NCBI GenBank assembly: GCA_007123695.1
Contig: SLGN01000145.1
Span: 1 to 7,303, forward strand
Reading direction: 5' to 3'
Length of the DNA stretch: 7,303 bases
Source of the DNA: Verrucomicrobiales bacterium
GTDB taxonomy: Bacteria > Verrucomicrobiota > Verrucomicrobiia > Verrucomicrobiales > DEV007
Shown piece after piece: positions 1 to 6,212 of the stretch. A model generated the notes under the pieces. That model worked only from the letters and a program-made list of their open reading frames with translations, did no database searches and had not been told where the DNA came from. The translations under genes and the position numbers were made by a program. Within the stretch, counting starts at the first letter, position 1, and each line of letters opens with the position of its first letter.

Positions 1-583
1 CCTCCGGACGCTCCACCAGCCCCGCCCGCACCGGATTCAGATCGATGTAGGCCGCCACCGTCCGCAGCGTCTCCTCCCCGCCCTCCAGCAGCACGCTCTT
101 GAAACGTCCTTCCCACAATGTCCCCACTCGCCCGTTGCGGCGATTGTAGAAGATCGAGACCCGCTGCTTCAACTCCTTCAGAAACACCGACAAATCGAAG
201 CGTCTGCGTTCGTAGCGCTCCAGAATCCGGCGTTCCCACCCCAGATTCCCCGAGCGGCGAGCCGATTCCAGCTCCCCCGCCACTTGCTCAACCACAACGT
301 CATCGTAGAGCAAGGGCAGCAGTTCCAGCAATTCATCCGCATCCAGCCTCGGCATCGTCTCCTTGTCCGGCACCTCCAGCAGCAGGTGGAAGTGGTTGCC
401 CATCAGGCAGTAGGTGACCACCTTCACCCCGAGGAACCGCTCCAGCTTCCTCAGGATCGACCGGAACACCTCCTTTTCTGCGGCATGAAAGACGATGCGC
501 CGATCAACGACGCGCGAGATACAGTGGTAATAGGCCCTCCCTTCTCCAGGCGCGATTACGATACGACGAGGTTTTCCATTCAT
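1..583 (-). CDS. REP-associated tyrosine transposase-like protein (RAYT, Y1_Tnp family), C-terminus cut by window edge
   Basis: The minus strand is open from an ATG at 583 to the left edge, giving 194 codons without a stop. The protein has the single-strand DNA transposase fold signature of the Y1/IS200-like family. A CLMGNHFHLLLEVP stretch at residues 59-72 supplies the HxH metal-binding pair (H64, H66). A later FYNRR...GTLWEGRFKS block contains Y146, the likely nucleophilic tyrosine, followed by AAYIDLNPVRAGLVE at residues 177-191, a hallmark of RAYT proteins. RAYTs are domesticated, usually single-copy relatives of IS200/IS605 transposases that act on short palindromic REP sequences. No flanking insertion-sequence ends are seen, which fits a RAYT rather than a mobile IS. 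The start is not certain: an in-frame GTG lies two codons upstream, and the purine-rich GGTGGGA just before the ATG is too close to be an ideal ribosome site. The family call is confident. The exact subfamily and REP target are unknown. Confidence 0.88.
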   Translation of the reverse strand, partial: MNGKPRRIVIAPGEGRAYYHCISRVVDRRIVFHAAEKEVFRSILRKLERFLGVKVVTYCLMGNHFHLLLEVPDKETMPRLDADELLELLPLLYDDVVVEQVAGELESARRSGNLGWERRILERYERRRFDLSVFLKELKQRVSIFYNRRNGRVGTLWEGRFKSVLLEGGEETLRTVAAYIDLNPVRAGLVERPE

Positions 584-615
584 TCCCACCAAACTAATCA
601 ATCCTCCACGATTGT

Positions 616-640
616 CAAACAAACAGCCTTGCTGTTATTT
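616..640 (-). terminator. Possible Rho-independent terminator after the winged-helix gene
   Basis: On the minus strand a perfect 6-bp stem AACAGC/GCTGTT (631-636 and 622-627) closes a 3-nt AAG loop. CAAA/TTTG outer arms can extend it, and it is followed by a short T-rich run, TGTTTG. It lies about 35 nt after the stop of the gene at 671-1144 and before the transposase start at 583, so it would separate the two minus-strand genes. The stem is only half GC and the T-tract is interrupted, so the call is moderate. It could instead be a REP-like palindrome linked to the neighbouring RAYT. Confidence 0.42.
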
Positions 641-670
641 GTGTGGTTGTGGACCGAGTCACGTCTGCGG

Positions 671-1144
671 CTAGGCTGCGGCGCGGCGTTTGAGCATGCC
701 GATGAGGCCGCGGGCCCGGGCGCGGCCTTCCTTGGAGAGGCTGAGCATTTTGCTCTCGGCATGGAGGAACGATCGGCTCGTGAGGCCGCCGATGGCGGAG
801 GTGATGTGGGCGATGCGCGGCCTTCCACATTCTTCGACGAGATCGTTCACGGCCCGGCTCGAAAAGCTGTCCTGCTGATAGGCATCGCTCAGGATCAAAG
901 CCGCAAGCAGGGCCTGGTCGGCCAAAGTCAACTCATGAAGCTCGGAATTCTCTAGGATTTCCCGGGCCTCGTCGTGAAGGGAAGGGCCTTCGTCTTCGGC
1001 GGATCCAAAGACAGCATCGCTGGAGAGCGCCCCTTGCGTCCGCATGCGGATCGCAACCTGCACCGCCATCTCAAGGGCGCGAAGATCGTTCAGATCCAAC
1101 TCGGGGATGAGCCGAGCGAGGGCGTCGCGGTCAAGGTCTCTCAT
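671..1144 (-). CDS. Hypothetical protein with probable C-terminal winged-helix DNA-binding domain
   Basis: This 157-residue protein is not one I can name. Residues 1-36 are helical and acidic/basic mixed (MRDLDRDALARLIPELDLND...). Residues 40-72 look like a flexible acidic linker. Residues 73-153 resemble a winged helix: a first helix in LADQALLAALILSDAY, a second helix SSRAVNDLVEECG, a third (recognition) helix around RIAHITSAIGGLTSR, then a basic wing-like turn and helix (LSLSKEGRARARGLIGMLKRR). I chose the ATG at 1144 because a GGA lies 5-7 nt upstream of it. An in-frame GTG at 1153 would add three residues but has no visible ribosome site. The gene is transcribed away from the FRG gene at 1316, and the shared spacer contains two palindromes, which suggests a regulator or antitoxin-like partner acting on its own promoter. 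That role is inference. The open frame and protein-like composition make a real gene likely; the domain call is moderate. Confidence 0.7.
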   Translation of the reverse strand: MRDLDRDALARLIPELDLNDLRALEMAVQVAIRMRTQGALSSDAVFGSAEDEGPSLHDEAREILENSELHELTLADQALLAALILSDAYQQDSFSSRAVNDLVEECGRPRIAHITSAIGGLTSRSFLHAESKMLSLSKEGRARARGLIGMLKRRAAA

Positions 1145-1156
1145 TTTTTCCACAAG

Positions 1157-1173
1157 AAATCTAGCCGAGATTT
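1157..1173. promoter_or_regulatory. Perfect 6-bp inverted repeat upstream of the winged-helix gene
   Basis: AAATCT and AGATTT flank a 5-nt AGCCG centre, 13 bp before the chosen start codon at 1144. This is the position of the leader or proximal promoter of the minus-strand gene, so it could be a repressor operator or an mRNA leader hairpin. Nothing in the sequence distinguishes these, and a 6-bp palindrome in AT-rich DNA can occur by chance. Confidence 0.3.
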
Positions 1174-1221
1174 ACAAATTTTTCCAGTTTTACGCTCGTT
1201 TTCTTCCTTGAATTCTCAATT

Positions 1222-1237
1222 TTCGCATTGTTGCGAA
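1222..1237. promoter_or_regulatory. Perfect inverted repeat TTCGCA-TTGT-TGCGAA, candidate operator
   Basis: Two exact 6-bp arms surround a 4-nt centre near the middle of the divergent spacer, 78 bp before both the minus-strand start (1144) and the plus-strand start (1316). The GC-containing arms stand out in otherwise AT-rich DNA. A dimeric winged-helix protein bound here could control both genes. The operator role is inference; only the palindrome is seen. Confidence 0.4.
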
Positions 1238-1315
1238 GGGAACTTGAACTTTTTCCGTGAAATACGACGATTTTCCTTGCGTTTTTGACTTAAAATGAGA
1301 TTAACTTGAGTTACC

Positions 1316-2071
1316 ATGAGAGAGATTGAGACTGTCGTCGTTGCCAGCTTGGAAAGCTTGCTGGAGGAGATGGTGCCGCGCCTCGGCTATGACCGGACTC
1401 CGGTCTACCGAGGGCTGGCTTCCGCCGACTGGCAGCTGCTGCCGGGGCTCTACCGCCGTGCTGTGGCCGAAAGCGAGCACAAGTCGTGGGTCGAACTCGA
1501 GGCCGCCTTTCTCCACAGCTTCAAGGAGCGTGCGTGTCGCGATCTCGTCAGCGAACCTGCGACGGAACTCGAGTGGATGGCTCTCGCGACGCATCACGGT
1601 TTGCCGACCCGTCTCACGGCTTGGTCGGAAAATATCCTTGCGGCCCTATTTTTTGCCTGCGACCCGGCGCACGATGCCGAAGACGGTGTGGTTTGGCGGA
1701 TCATGCCTGGCGAGGGCGGCATTTCCATTTCGCAGGACCACGAGAATGTCCCCGATCAGATCCGCCTCTTCCGACCGAGGCGTCCGGATCTCTCGATGCA
1801 GAGCCAGCGAGTGCTTTTTCTGACTCACCCTCTGCCAACGGAGGATGCCACGCCGGAGAGTCTCGAGGATTCCTACGAATTGGGTGAGGGCCGCATCGTT
1901 CTTACCCGTCTCGTCGTACCCGCCGAAGCGAAGTCGTTTCTCCGGCGTCGGCTTGCCATGATGGGGGTTGATCGACGCGCGATGATTCCGGGGCTTGGTA
2001 GCCTCTGTGGTGACCTTTCGGAGGAAATTTTCTGCCACACCGACGCCTACGAGTGGATTTTCCCGGAGTGA
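1316..2071 (+). CDS. FRG-domain protein
   Basis: The 251-residue product matches the FRG domain family (Pfam FRG, named after its F/Y-R-G motif). Residues 29-47 give PVYRGLASADWQLLPGLYR, where the YRG motif is followed by the characteristic W-x-L-x-P-x-L-x-R spacing. Residues 87-114 (WMALATHHGLPTRL...ALFFA) are the family's strongest block, usually QHYGLPTRLLDWT. The C-terminal IPGLGSLCGDL near residue 214 corresponds to the usual FPDLDGLA-type ending. The protein is therefore a stand-alone, near full-length FRG domain with no added partner domain and no signal peptide, so it is probably cytoplasmic. The biochemical activity of FRG domains is, to my knowledge, not settled. The ATG is preceded by no clear Shine-Dalgarno sequence. 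The gene is divergent from a probable DNA-binding protein, an arrangement typical of accessory or defence-type modules. Family call high, function unknown. Confidence 0.9.
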   Translation: MREIETVVVASLESLLEEMVPRLGYDRTPVYRGLASADWQLLPGLYRRAVAESEHKSWVELEAAFLHSFKERACRDLVSEPATELEWMALATHHGLPTRLTAWSENILAALFFACDPAHDAEDGVVWRIMPGEGGISISQDHENVPDQIRLFRPRRPDLSMQSQRVLFLTHPLPTEDATPESLEDSYELGEGRIVLTRLVVPAEAKSFLRRRLAMMGVDRRAMIPGLGSLCGDLSEEIFCHTDAYEWIFPE

Positions 2072-2077
2072 ACCTGC

Positions 2078-2105
2078 CTCCCGTGGATCGATCTCCCGTG
2101 GATCG
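2078..2105. repeat. 13-bp tandem direct repeat (period 15) between the FRG and C45 genes
   Basis: CTCCCGTGGATCG occurs exactly at 2078-2090 and again at 2093-2105, separated by AT. It begins 7 bp after the FRG stop codon. It may be a simple slippage duplication or a paired protein-binding site in the leader of the downstream gene. It matches no named element I recognise. Confidence 0.75.
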
Positions 2106-2156
2106 GGCGGCTGCTGGGTTGCTCCGTGCTTGACTCGGCACGCTCGTTTCCGTTTG

Positions 2157-4094
2157 ATGGCGGGCATGGAAAAGAAGCAGCTTCGCCTTCGCCGCCTCAT
2201 TTTCGCCGGGACGGGTGTCGCGGCGATCCTTGCCTTGGCCGCCTTCGCTCTGGCCGACGGGCTTCTCGGCTCGCGCGCCTCGCGCGCATTCGGTTCGCAC
2301 GCCTCCTCTTGGCTCGCCCGAGTCCATGCCGGCGAGACGCTCGAGGCACGCTTCACCATCGTCGCCGTCGAGGGCTTGCCGAAGGAATTGGCGGGCCGCT
2401 CCGCTCTTCTGCGCTGGAGCGCTCCGGATCGTGTCTACCTCGAGACCGCGATTGGCGACGAGCAAGTGCGGGCGGGGCGGGACGGGGACTCGCTCTGGGT
2501 CCATCTGCCTGATAAGCCCTTCACCGTGATTGGCGCCCCGGAGATTCCCCGCTTCTCCGCAGACCCAGACTCGGTCGAACCGGTGGAGATGCCGGACATC
2601 GTTCCGCCCCTCACCGCGATGGAAGCCCGGCTGCTTCCCTTTCTCGTCGAGGCGGGCCGCACCAGCAGGGAAGATTCCGCTATGGTGTGGAAAATCGAGC
2701 CGAACCGATTCGGCCGCGGGCGGGCCGGGCTGCCCGACATCCGTCTCGAGGCTCTGACGGAAGGAGACGAGTTGCGCGAACTGCGCGTAGCGCTCCCGGA
2801 CGGAAAGTCGCTCGAGCTTTCGTTTGAGCGAATCGGTTTCCTCGCCTCTTCGGAGGTGCCCCAATGGTCTCTGCCGGAGGAGGCTCTCGAAGGGGCGGAA
2901 CGGGTCGCGCTTTCCCATCTCACGCGATTCGTTGCCAGCGCGCTGGGGGGCATCGGTGCGAAGACTCCGTCGCTCCCTCCCTACTCGGGGAAGCGTGAGC
3001 TGGTTGCCACCTCCGGAAAGGGGCGACTCGAGTTGCAGGACGGAGTCCGCATCCTCCACCTCGCGGGCAGCCCGGAGGAGATGGGACGCCAGCAGGGCGA
3101 GCTTCTGCGGAAAGAGGTTCGTTCCGTCGTCGATCGCGTCCTCTACGGGGTAGGTGTGGGCAGCTCCTTTGGAAAGGGCCGCTGGTTCTTCGGCGAAATC
3201 GAGGAAGCGCAGAGCCGGGTCGAGCCCTTTGCCCCCGAGGAGCACTTGCGCGAGATGGACGCCCTCGCCGCAGCTGCGGGCTTGCATCGGCAGGAGGTGC
3301 GGCTCGCGAATTTCTTTCCCGAGTTGTTCCATTGCTCGGGCTTCGCCCTGCACGGTAGCGCCACCGTAGACGGGCGCGTCTACCACGGGCGCATCCTCGA
3401 CTACATGCGGGGGGTCGGACTGGAGGACAACGCGGTCGTAGCGGTCTACCGTCCCGACTACGGAAATGCGTGGGTCAATCTTAGCTACGCGGGTTTCATC
3501 GGCTCGGTCACGGCAATGAACGAGAAGCAGCTAGCGATCGGCGAGATGGGCGGACGGGGCGAAGGAAATTGGGACGGCAAGGCGATGGCCCAGCTCGTGC
3601 GCGAAGTGATGGAGCGCTGCAGCACGATCGACGAGGCGGTGGAGTTGATGCGCGAGGGACCCCGCACCTGCGAATACTACTACGTGATCTCCGATGCGAA
3701 GTCGGACCGTGCCGTCGGGATCAAGGCCACGCCGGAGATCTTCGAGACGGTGTGGTCGGGCGAGGACCATCCCGAACTCCCGGATCCGGTGGTCGATGCC
3801 GTGCTCCTCTCCGCCGGAGACCGCTACGCCGAGCTGGTGCGCCGGGTCAAGGAGGGCCACGGCAGTTTCGACGCGGAGTCGGCCATTGAGCTTATGACGC
3901 GCCCCGTCTGCATGAACTCGAACATCCAATCGGCGCTCTTCGCGCCGGACTCGCTCGACTTTTGGATCGCCAACTCGGATTCGGAGAACGTCGCCAGCCA
4001 CACGCGCTACACGAAGCTCAATCTGGCCGAGCTGCTCGGGAGCGAACTCTCCGATCCGTCATCCGCCGTCGTCGAATCCCAGCTCGCGCCGTAG
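2157..4094 (+). CDS. Membrane-anchored LolA-like domain fused to C45-family autoproteolytic acyltransferase/hydrolase
   Basis: The 645-residue product has three parts. Residues 14-33 form a hydrophobic segment after a basic start (KKQLRLRR), a signal peptide or membrane anchor that would place the rest outside the cytoplasm. Residues of about 52-255 resemble LolA-like/DUF2092 lipid-binding beta-sheet proteins (RWSAPDRVYLETAIGDEQ, then DGDSLWVHLPDKPF). Residues of about 290-645 match peptidase family C45 (AAT, PF03417). The GSPEEMGRQQGELL block at 304-317 is the alpha-subunit signature, C393 in FHCSGFAL is the expected nucleophile exposed by self-cleavage, and DGRVYHGRILDY at 405-416 is the family's HGRNLDW-like motif. 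Members hydrolyse or transfer acyl groups on amides; the substrate here is unknown. An alternative ATG at 2166 would remove three residues; neither start has a strong ribosome site. The last 36 bp overlap the convergent gluQ. C45 is confident, LolA-like moderate. Confidence 0.85.
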   Translation: MAGMEKKQLRLRRLIFAGTGVAAILALAAFALADGLLGSRASRAFGSHASSWLARVHAGETLEARFTIVAVEGLPKELAGRSALLRWSAPDRVYLETAIGDEQVRAGRDGDSLWVHLPDKPFTVIGAPEIPRFSADPDSVEPVEMPDIVPPLTAMEARLLPFLVEAGRTSREDSAMVWKIEPNRFGRGRAGLPDIRLEALTEGDELRELRVALPDGKSLELSFERIGFLASSEVPQWSLPEEALEGAERVALSHLTRFVASALGGIGAKTPSLPPYSGKRELVATSGKGRLELQDGVRILHLAGSPEEMGRQQGELLRKEVRSVVDRVLYGVGVGSSFGKGRWFFGEIEEAQSRVEPFAPEEHLREMDALAAAAGLHRQEVRLANFFPELFHCSGFALHGSATVDGRVYHGRILDYMRGVGLEDNAVVAVYRPDYGNAWVNLSYAGFIGSVTAMNEKQLAIGEMGGRGEGNWDGKAMAQLVREVMERCSTIDEAVELMREGPRTCEYYYVISDAKSDRAVGIKATPEIFETVWSGEDHPELPDPVVDAVLLSAGDRYAELVRRVKEGHGSFDAESAIELMTRPVCMNSNIQSALFAPDSLDFWIANSDSENVASHTRYTKLNLAELLGSELSDPSSAVVESQLAP

Positions 4095-4916
4095 CTCCGC
4101 GGGCGATGTGCCCGCCTCCCGCAGGCTGCGAAGAGTGGCGGAGCGGTCGCGCTTGGCGAGGCGGCGTCCCGCTTCGTCGGTTAGCAGGGGATGGTGATGG
4201 TAGACCGGCACGGGCAGGCCGAGCAGCTCCTGGAGGACACGGTGCAGGTGGGTCGCCTCGAGGAGGTCTTCGCCACGGACGATCTCGGTGACGCCCTGCA
4301 GCGCGTCGTCGACGACCACGGCGAGGTGGTAGCTCGTGCCGATGTCCTTGCGGACGATGACGGCATCGCCAAGCCGTTCGGGACGCGCCGCGATGCGTCC
4401 GTGTTTCACATCGTCCCAGAAAAGCCCCGAGCCGGTCGCGGCGAGGGCCGCGCCAAGGTCGAGCCGCATCGCGTAGGGAGTCCCGGAAGAAAGTCGCGCC
4501 TCGCGCTCCGACCCCGTGAGCCTTCGGCAGGTTCCCGGATAGAGCGGTCCCTCGCTCCCGTGCGGCGCGCGCCCTGCCCTTTCGATCTCGCGCTGGATCT
4601 CGACGCGGGTGCAGAAGCAGGGGTAGAGCAGCCCGCGTGCGCGGAGATCTGCGGCGGCGTCATCGTAGTCGGCGAGATGCTCGCTCTGGAAGCGCACCGG
4701 TTCCTCCCACGTCAGGCCGAGCCAGGCGAGGTCTTCGAAGATGTTTTCGGCGTTCTCGCGCGTGCAGCGGGTGGGGTCGATATCCTCGATGCGCAGGAGA
4801 AAGCGCCCTCCGCGGCGCCGCGCGAGTTCGTGGGCGGCGAGGGCCGAATAGGCGTGCCCCTTGTGCAGAAGGCCCGTCGGGCTGGGGGCGAAGCGGGTGA
4901 CGAGGGGATGCGGCAT
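4059..4916 (-). CDS. gluQ: Glutamyl-Q tRNA(Asp) synthetase
   Basis: This 285-residue enzyme is a truncated glutamyl-tRNA synthetase paralogue lacking the anticodon-binding domain. It activates glutamate with ATP and attaches it to the queuosine base at the wobble position of tRNA-Asp, in the cytoplasm. Visible class I features are RFAPSPTG at 8-15 with the HIGH-equivalent HKGH at 18-21, LRIEDIDPTR at 41-50, and the KMSKS-equivalent LAKRDRS at 253-259. The zinc site typical of GluQRS is present as C100, C102, Y126 and C130 (CFC...YPGTC). About 290 residues is normal for GluQRS, against about 470 or more for GltX. I chose the ATG at 4916 because MPHPLVTRFAPSPTG fits the family N-terminus and GAGCGAG lies just upstream. 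An in-frame TTG at 4931 overlaps the folK stop as TTGA and would add five residues. It is the last gene of the dap operon and ends within the convergent C45 gene. Confidence 0.93.
   Translation of the reverse strand: MPHPLVTRFAPSPTGLLHKGHAYSALAAHELARRRGGRFLLRIEDIDPTRCTRENAENIFEDLAWLGLTWEEPVRFQSEHLADYDDAAADLRARGLLYPCFCTRVEIQREIERAGRAPHGSEGPLYPGTCRRLTGSEREARLSSGTPYAMRLDLGAALAATGSGLFWDDVKHGRIAARPERLGDAVIVRKDIGTSYHLAVVVDDALQGVTEIVRGEDLLEATHLHRVLQELLGLPVPVYHHHPLLTDEAGRRLAKRDRSATLRSLREAGTSPAELRRELGFDDGG
4099..4115 (+). other. GC-rich stem-loop just past the C45 gene stop
   Basis: GCGGGC and GCCCGC form a perfect 6-bp stem around a GATGT loop, 4 nt after the C45 stop codon and inside the 3' end of the convergent gluQ. 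No T-run follows on either strand, so it is not a standard Rho-independent terminator. It could protect or help define the 3' end of the C45 transcript. Confidence 0.35.
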
Positions 4917-4927
4917 GGCTCGCTCGA

Positions 4928-5413
4928 TCAAGCGGAAAGCGAGGCCCCGGACACGAGCCGCACTTCGGGGTCGTCGAGGATGTGACGCTGTTCTGCGGGA
5001 ACGAGATCGGGCCGGATCGCGGCGAGGGGTTTCAGGACAAAAGCTCTCCCCGCCATGCGGGGGTGCGGCAGGACGAGTCCGGGCCCGTGGAACGAGCGAT
5101 CGTCGTAGTAAAGCAAGTCGAGGTCGACGGTGCGGGGGGCGTTGATCTCGCGTTCGGCAGGCCGGCCGAGCTCACGCTCGATGGTCTGGGTTGCGGCGAG
5201 AAGCTGGAGGGGCGCGAGGGCGGTCTCGATTTCGACAACGGCATTGTAGAAGGCTCCCGAGCCCGGAGGGCAGTTGACCGGCTCGGTTTCGTAGACAGGC
5301 GAGACAAGGAGATGCGGGCCCGAAAGCAGGGGGCGCAGCTTTGCAACAGCGGCACGCAGGTTGCCAAGGCGGTCGCCGAGGTTCGAACCCAGGCTGATGC
5401 CGACGCGGGCCAT
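4928..5413 (-). CDS. folK: 2-amino-4-hydroxy-6-hydroxymethyldihydropteridine pyrophosphokinase
   Basis: FolK transfers pyrophosphate from ATP to 6-hydroxymethyl-7,8-dihydropterin, the step before dihydropteroate synthase in folate synthesis. The 161-residue product is of normal monofunctional length. Recognisable motifs in order are ISLGSNLGDR (6-15), SPVYETEPV (38-46), FYNAVVEIET (55-64), ERELGR (79-84), the PROSITE-type block APRTVDLDLLYYDD (92-105) whose aspartates bind magnesium, and LPHPRM...RAFVLKPL (115-130). The open frame extends far upstream, but the ATG at 5413 gives the exact family N-terminus and lies 2 nt after the dapB stop (TGACGATG). GAAG a few bases upstream, within the end of dapB, may act as a ribosome site. 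That spacing implies translational coupling with dapB. Placement of folK in a lysine/DAP operon is unusual as a pathway pairing, but the gene itself looks intact. Confidence 0.95.
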   Translation of the reverse strand: MARVGISLGSNLGDRLGNLRAAVAKLRPLLSGPHLLVSPVYETEPVNCPPGSGAFYNAVVEIETALAPLQLLAATQTIERELGRPAEREINAPRTVDLDLLYYDDRSFHGPGLVLPHPRMAGRAFVLKPLAAIRPDLVPAEQRHILDDPEVRLVSGASLSA

Positions 5414-5415
5414 CG

Positions 5416-6156
5416 TCACTTCAGGCCGAGGACGTCCTGCATGTCGTAGAGCCCGGGGGCGCGGCCCTCGGCGTGGAGCCATTTCGCCGCACGCACCGCG
5501 CCCTTCGCAAAGGTGAGGCGGCTGGAGGCTTTGTGGGTGAGCTCGACGCGCTCGCCGTCGGCGGCGTAGACGACGGTGTGGTCGCCGACGACGTCGCCGC
5601 CACGAAGGGCGTGGACGCCGATCTCGCCAACGGTGCGGGCGCCCACGTCGCCGAAGCGACCGTGGCGGCAATCGGTGTCGTAGGAAAGGCCGCGGGCCTC
5701 GGCGAGGATCTCGGCGAGACGCCGGGCGGTGCCGCTAGGGGCATCGCGTTTGTGCCGGTGGTGCATTTCGATCACTTCGAGGTCGAAGCCTTCGCCAAGG
5801 ATCTCGGCGGCGCGGCGGGTCAGCCAGAAAAGGGTGTTGACCCCGACCGAAAAATTCGGCGCGTGGACCAGGGGAATGCTTCGGGAAGCTTCGCGGATGA
5901 GGTCGAGCTGTGAGTCTTCGTGCCCGGTGGTGCCCATGACGAGGGGCTTGCCGGCCTCGACGCAGCCCTCGACGAGTTCGTTGGTGAAGGAGGGCAGGGT
6001 GAAGTCGATGACGGCCCCGCATTTCCCGAGGGCTTCCTCGAGGGAGTCGCCGATATCGATCCCGCCGCCGATGCGGACTTCGGGATCTTCGCCGATGGCG
6101 GTGGCGACGGCCTGGCCCATGCGGCCGCGGAATCCGGTGACGAGAAGAGGGAGCAT
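5416..6156 (-). CDS. dapB: 4-hydroxy-tetrahydrodipicolinate reductase
   Basis: DapB reduces the product of DapA with NAD(P)H to tetrahydrodipicolinate in the diaminopimelate/lysine pathway. The 246-residue product has the N-terminal nucleotide-binding loop GFRGRMG (8-14), then VIDFT (49-53), GTTGH (75-79), APNFSVGVN (99-107), and the catalytic block MHHRHKRDAPSGT (131-143), in which H132 and K136 correspond to the E. coli H159/K163 pair. The C-terminus (SRLTFAKGAVRAAKWL...LYDMQDVLGL) also fits. The ATG at 6156 matches the family N-terminus but has no Shine-Dalgarno sequence: the upstream RNA is pyrimidine-rich. An in-frame TTG at 6216, overlapping the dapA stop as TTGA, would add 20 mainly hydrophobic residues and would have a purine-rich upstream stretch. 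I prefer the ATG on homology grounds. It sits between dapA and folK in one operon. Confidence 0.95.
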   Translation of the reverse strand: MLPLLVTGFRGRMGQAVATAIGEDPEVRIGGGIDIGDSLEEALGKCGAVIDFTLPSFTNELVEGCVEAGKPLVMGTTGHEDSQLDLIREASRSIPLVHAPNFSVGVNTLFWLTRRAAEILGEGFDLEVIEMHHRHKRDAPSGTARRLAEILAEARGLSYDTDCRHGRFGDVGARTVGEIGVHALRGGDVVGDHTVVYAADGERVELTHKASSRLTFAKGAVRAAKWLHAEGRAPGLYDMQDVLGLK

Positions 6157-6212
6157 GGCAGTGGAGGGAAAGGCGGGCACGAGGAAGGGGACAACCTGGG
6201 AGACGAGGCCGT

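Larger units (their letters stand above)
1145..1315. promoter_or_regulatory. AT-rich divergent intergenic region holding promoters of the winged-helix and FRG genes
   Basis: This 171-bp spacer is clearly richer in A and T than the coding DNA on either side, and it must contain both divergent promoters. Candidate elements for the FRG gene are a TTGACT at 1285-1290 and the AT-rich TTAAAAT/TTAACTT tracts downstream, but no pair has convincing spacing. On the minus strand a TTGAGA and a TAAAAC are present, also with poor spacing. The assignment rests on gene layout and composition rather than on a clean promoter match. Confidence 0.5.

Noticed and set aside
284..955. 223-codon plus-strand open frame
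   Set aside because: It crosses the transposase, an intergenic hairpin and the winged-helix gene on the wrong strand, and its product shows no family features.
2125..2144. Short CGTGC/GCACG hairpin between the FRG and C45 genes as a terminator
   Set aside because: It has only 5 bp with an 8-nt loop and no convincing T-run, so it is not supportable as an intrinsic terminator.
1995..2156. 54-residue N-terminal extension of the C45 protein starting inside the FRG gene
   Set aside because: The extension would overlap the FRG coding region and put unrelated residues before the basic-hydrophobic anchor; starts at 2157 or 2166 are more plausible.
2130..2158. TTGACT...TTTGAT promoter-like pair before the C45 gene
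   Set aside because: The -10 box would fall on the start codon, which would need a leaderless or internal transcript; the match is too weak to call.
1902..3386. 494-codon minus-strand open frame opposite the FRG 3' end and C45 gene
   Set aside because: It lies antisense to two genes with clear family motifs, has no recognisable domain and reads as arginine/glycine-rich low-complexity protein, as expected for a shadow frame in GC-rich DNA.
4191..4985. 264-codon plus-strand open frame
   Set aside because: It is the antisense shadow of gluQ, whose motifs and zinc ligands are intact on the other strand.
5414..5671. 86-codon N-terminal extension of folK
   Set aside because: It overlaps dapB and is arginine/proline-rich; the family N-terminus begins exactly at the ATG at 5413.
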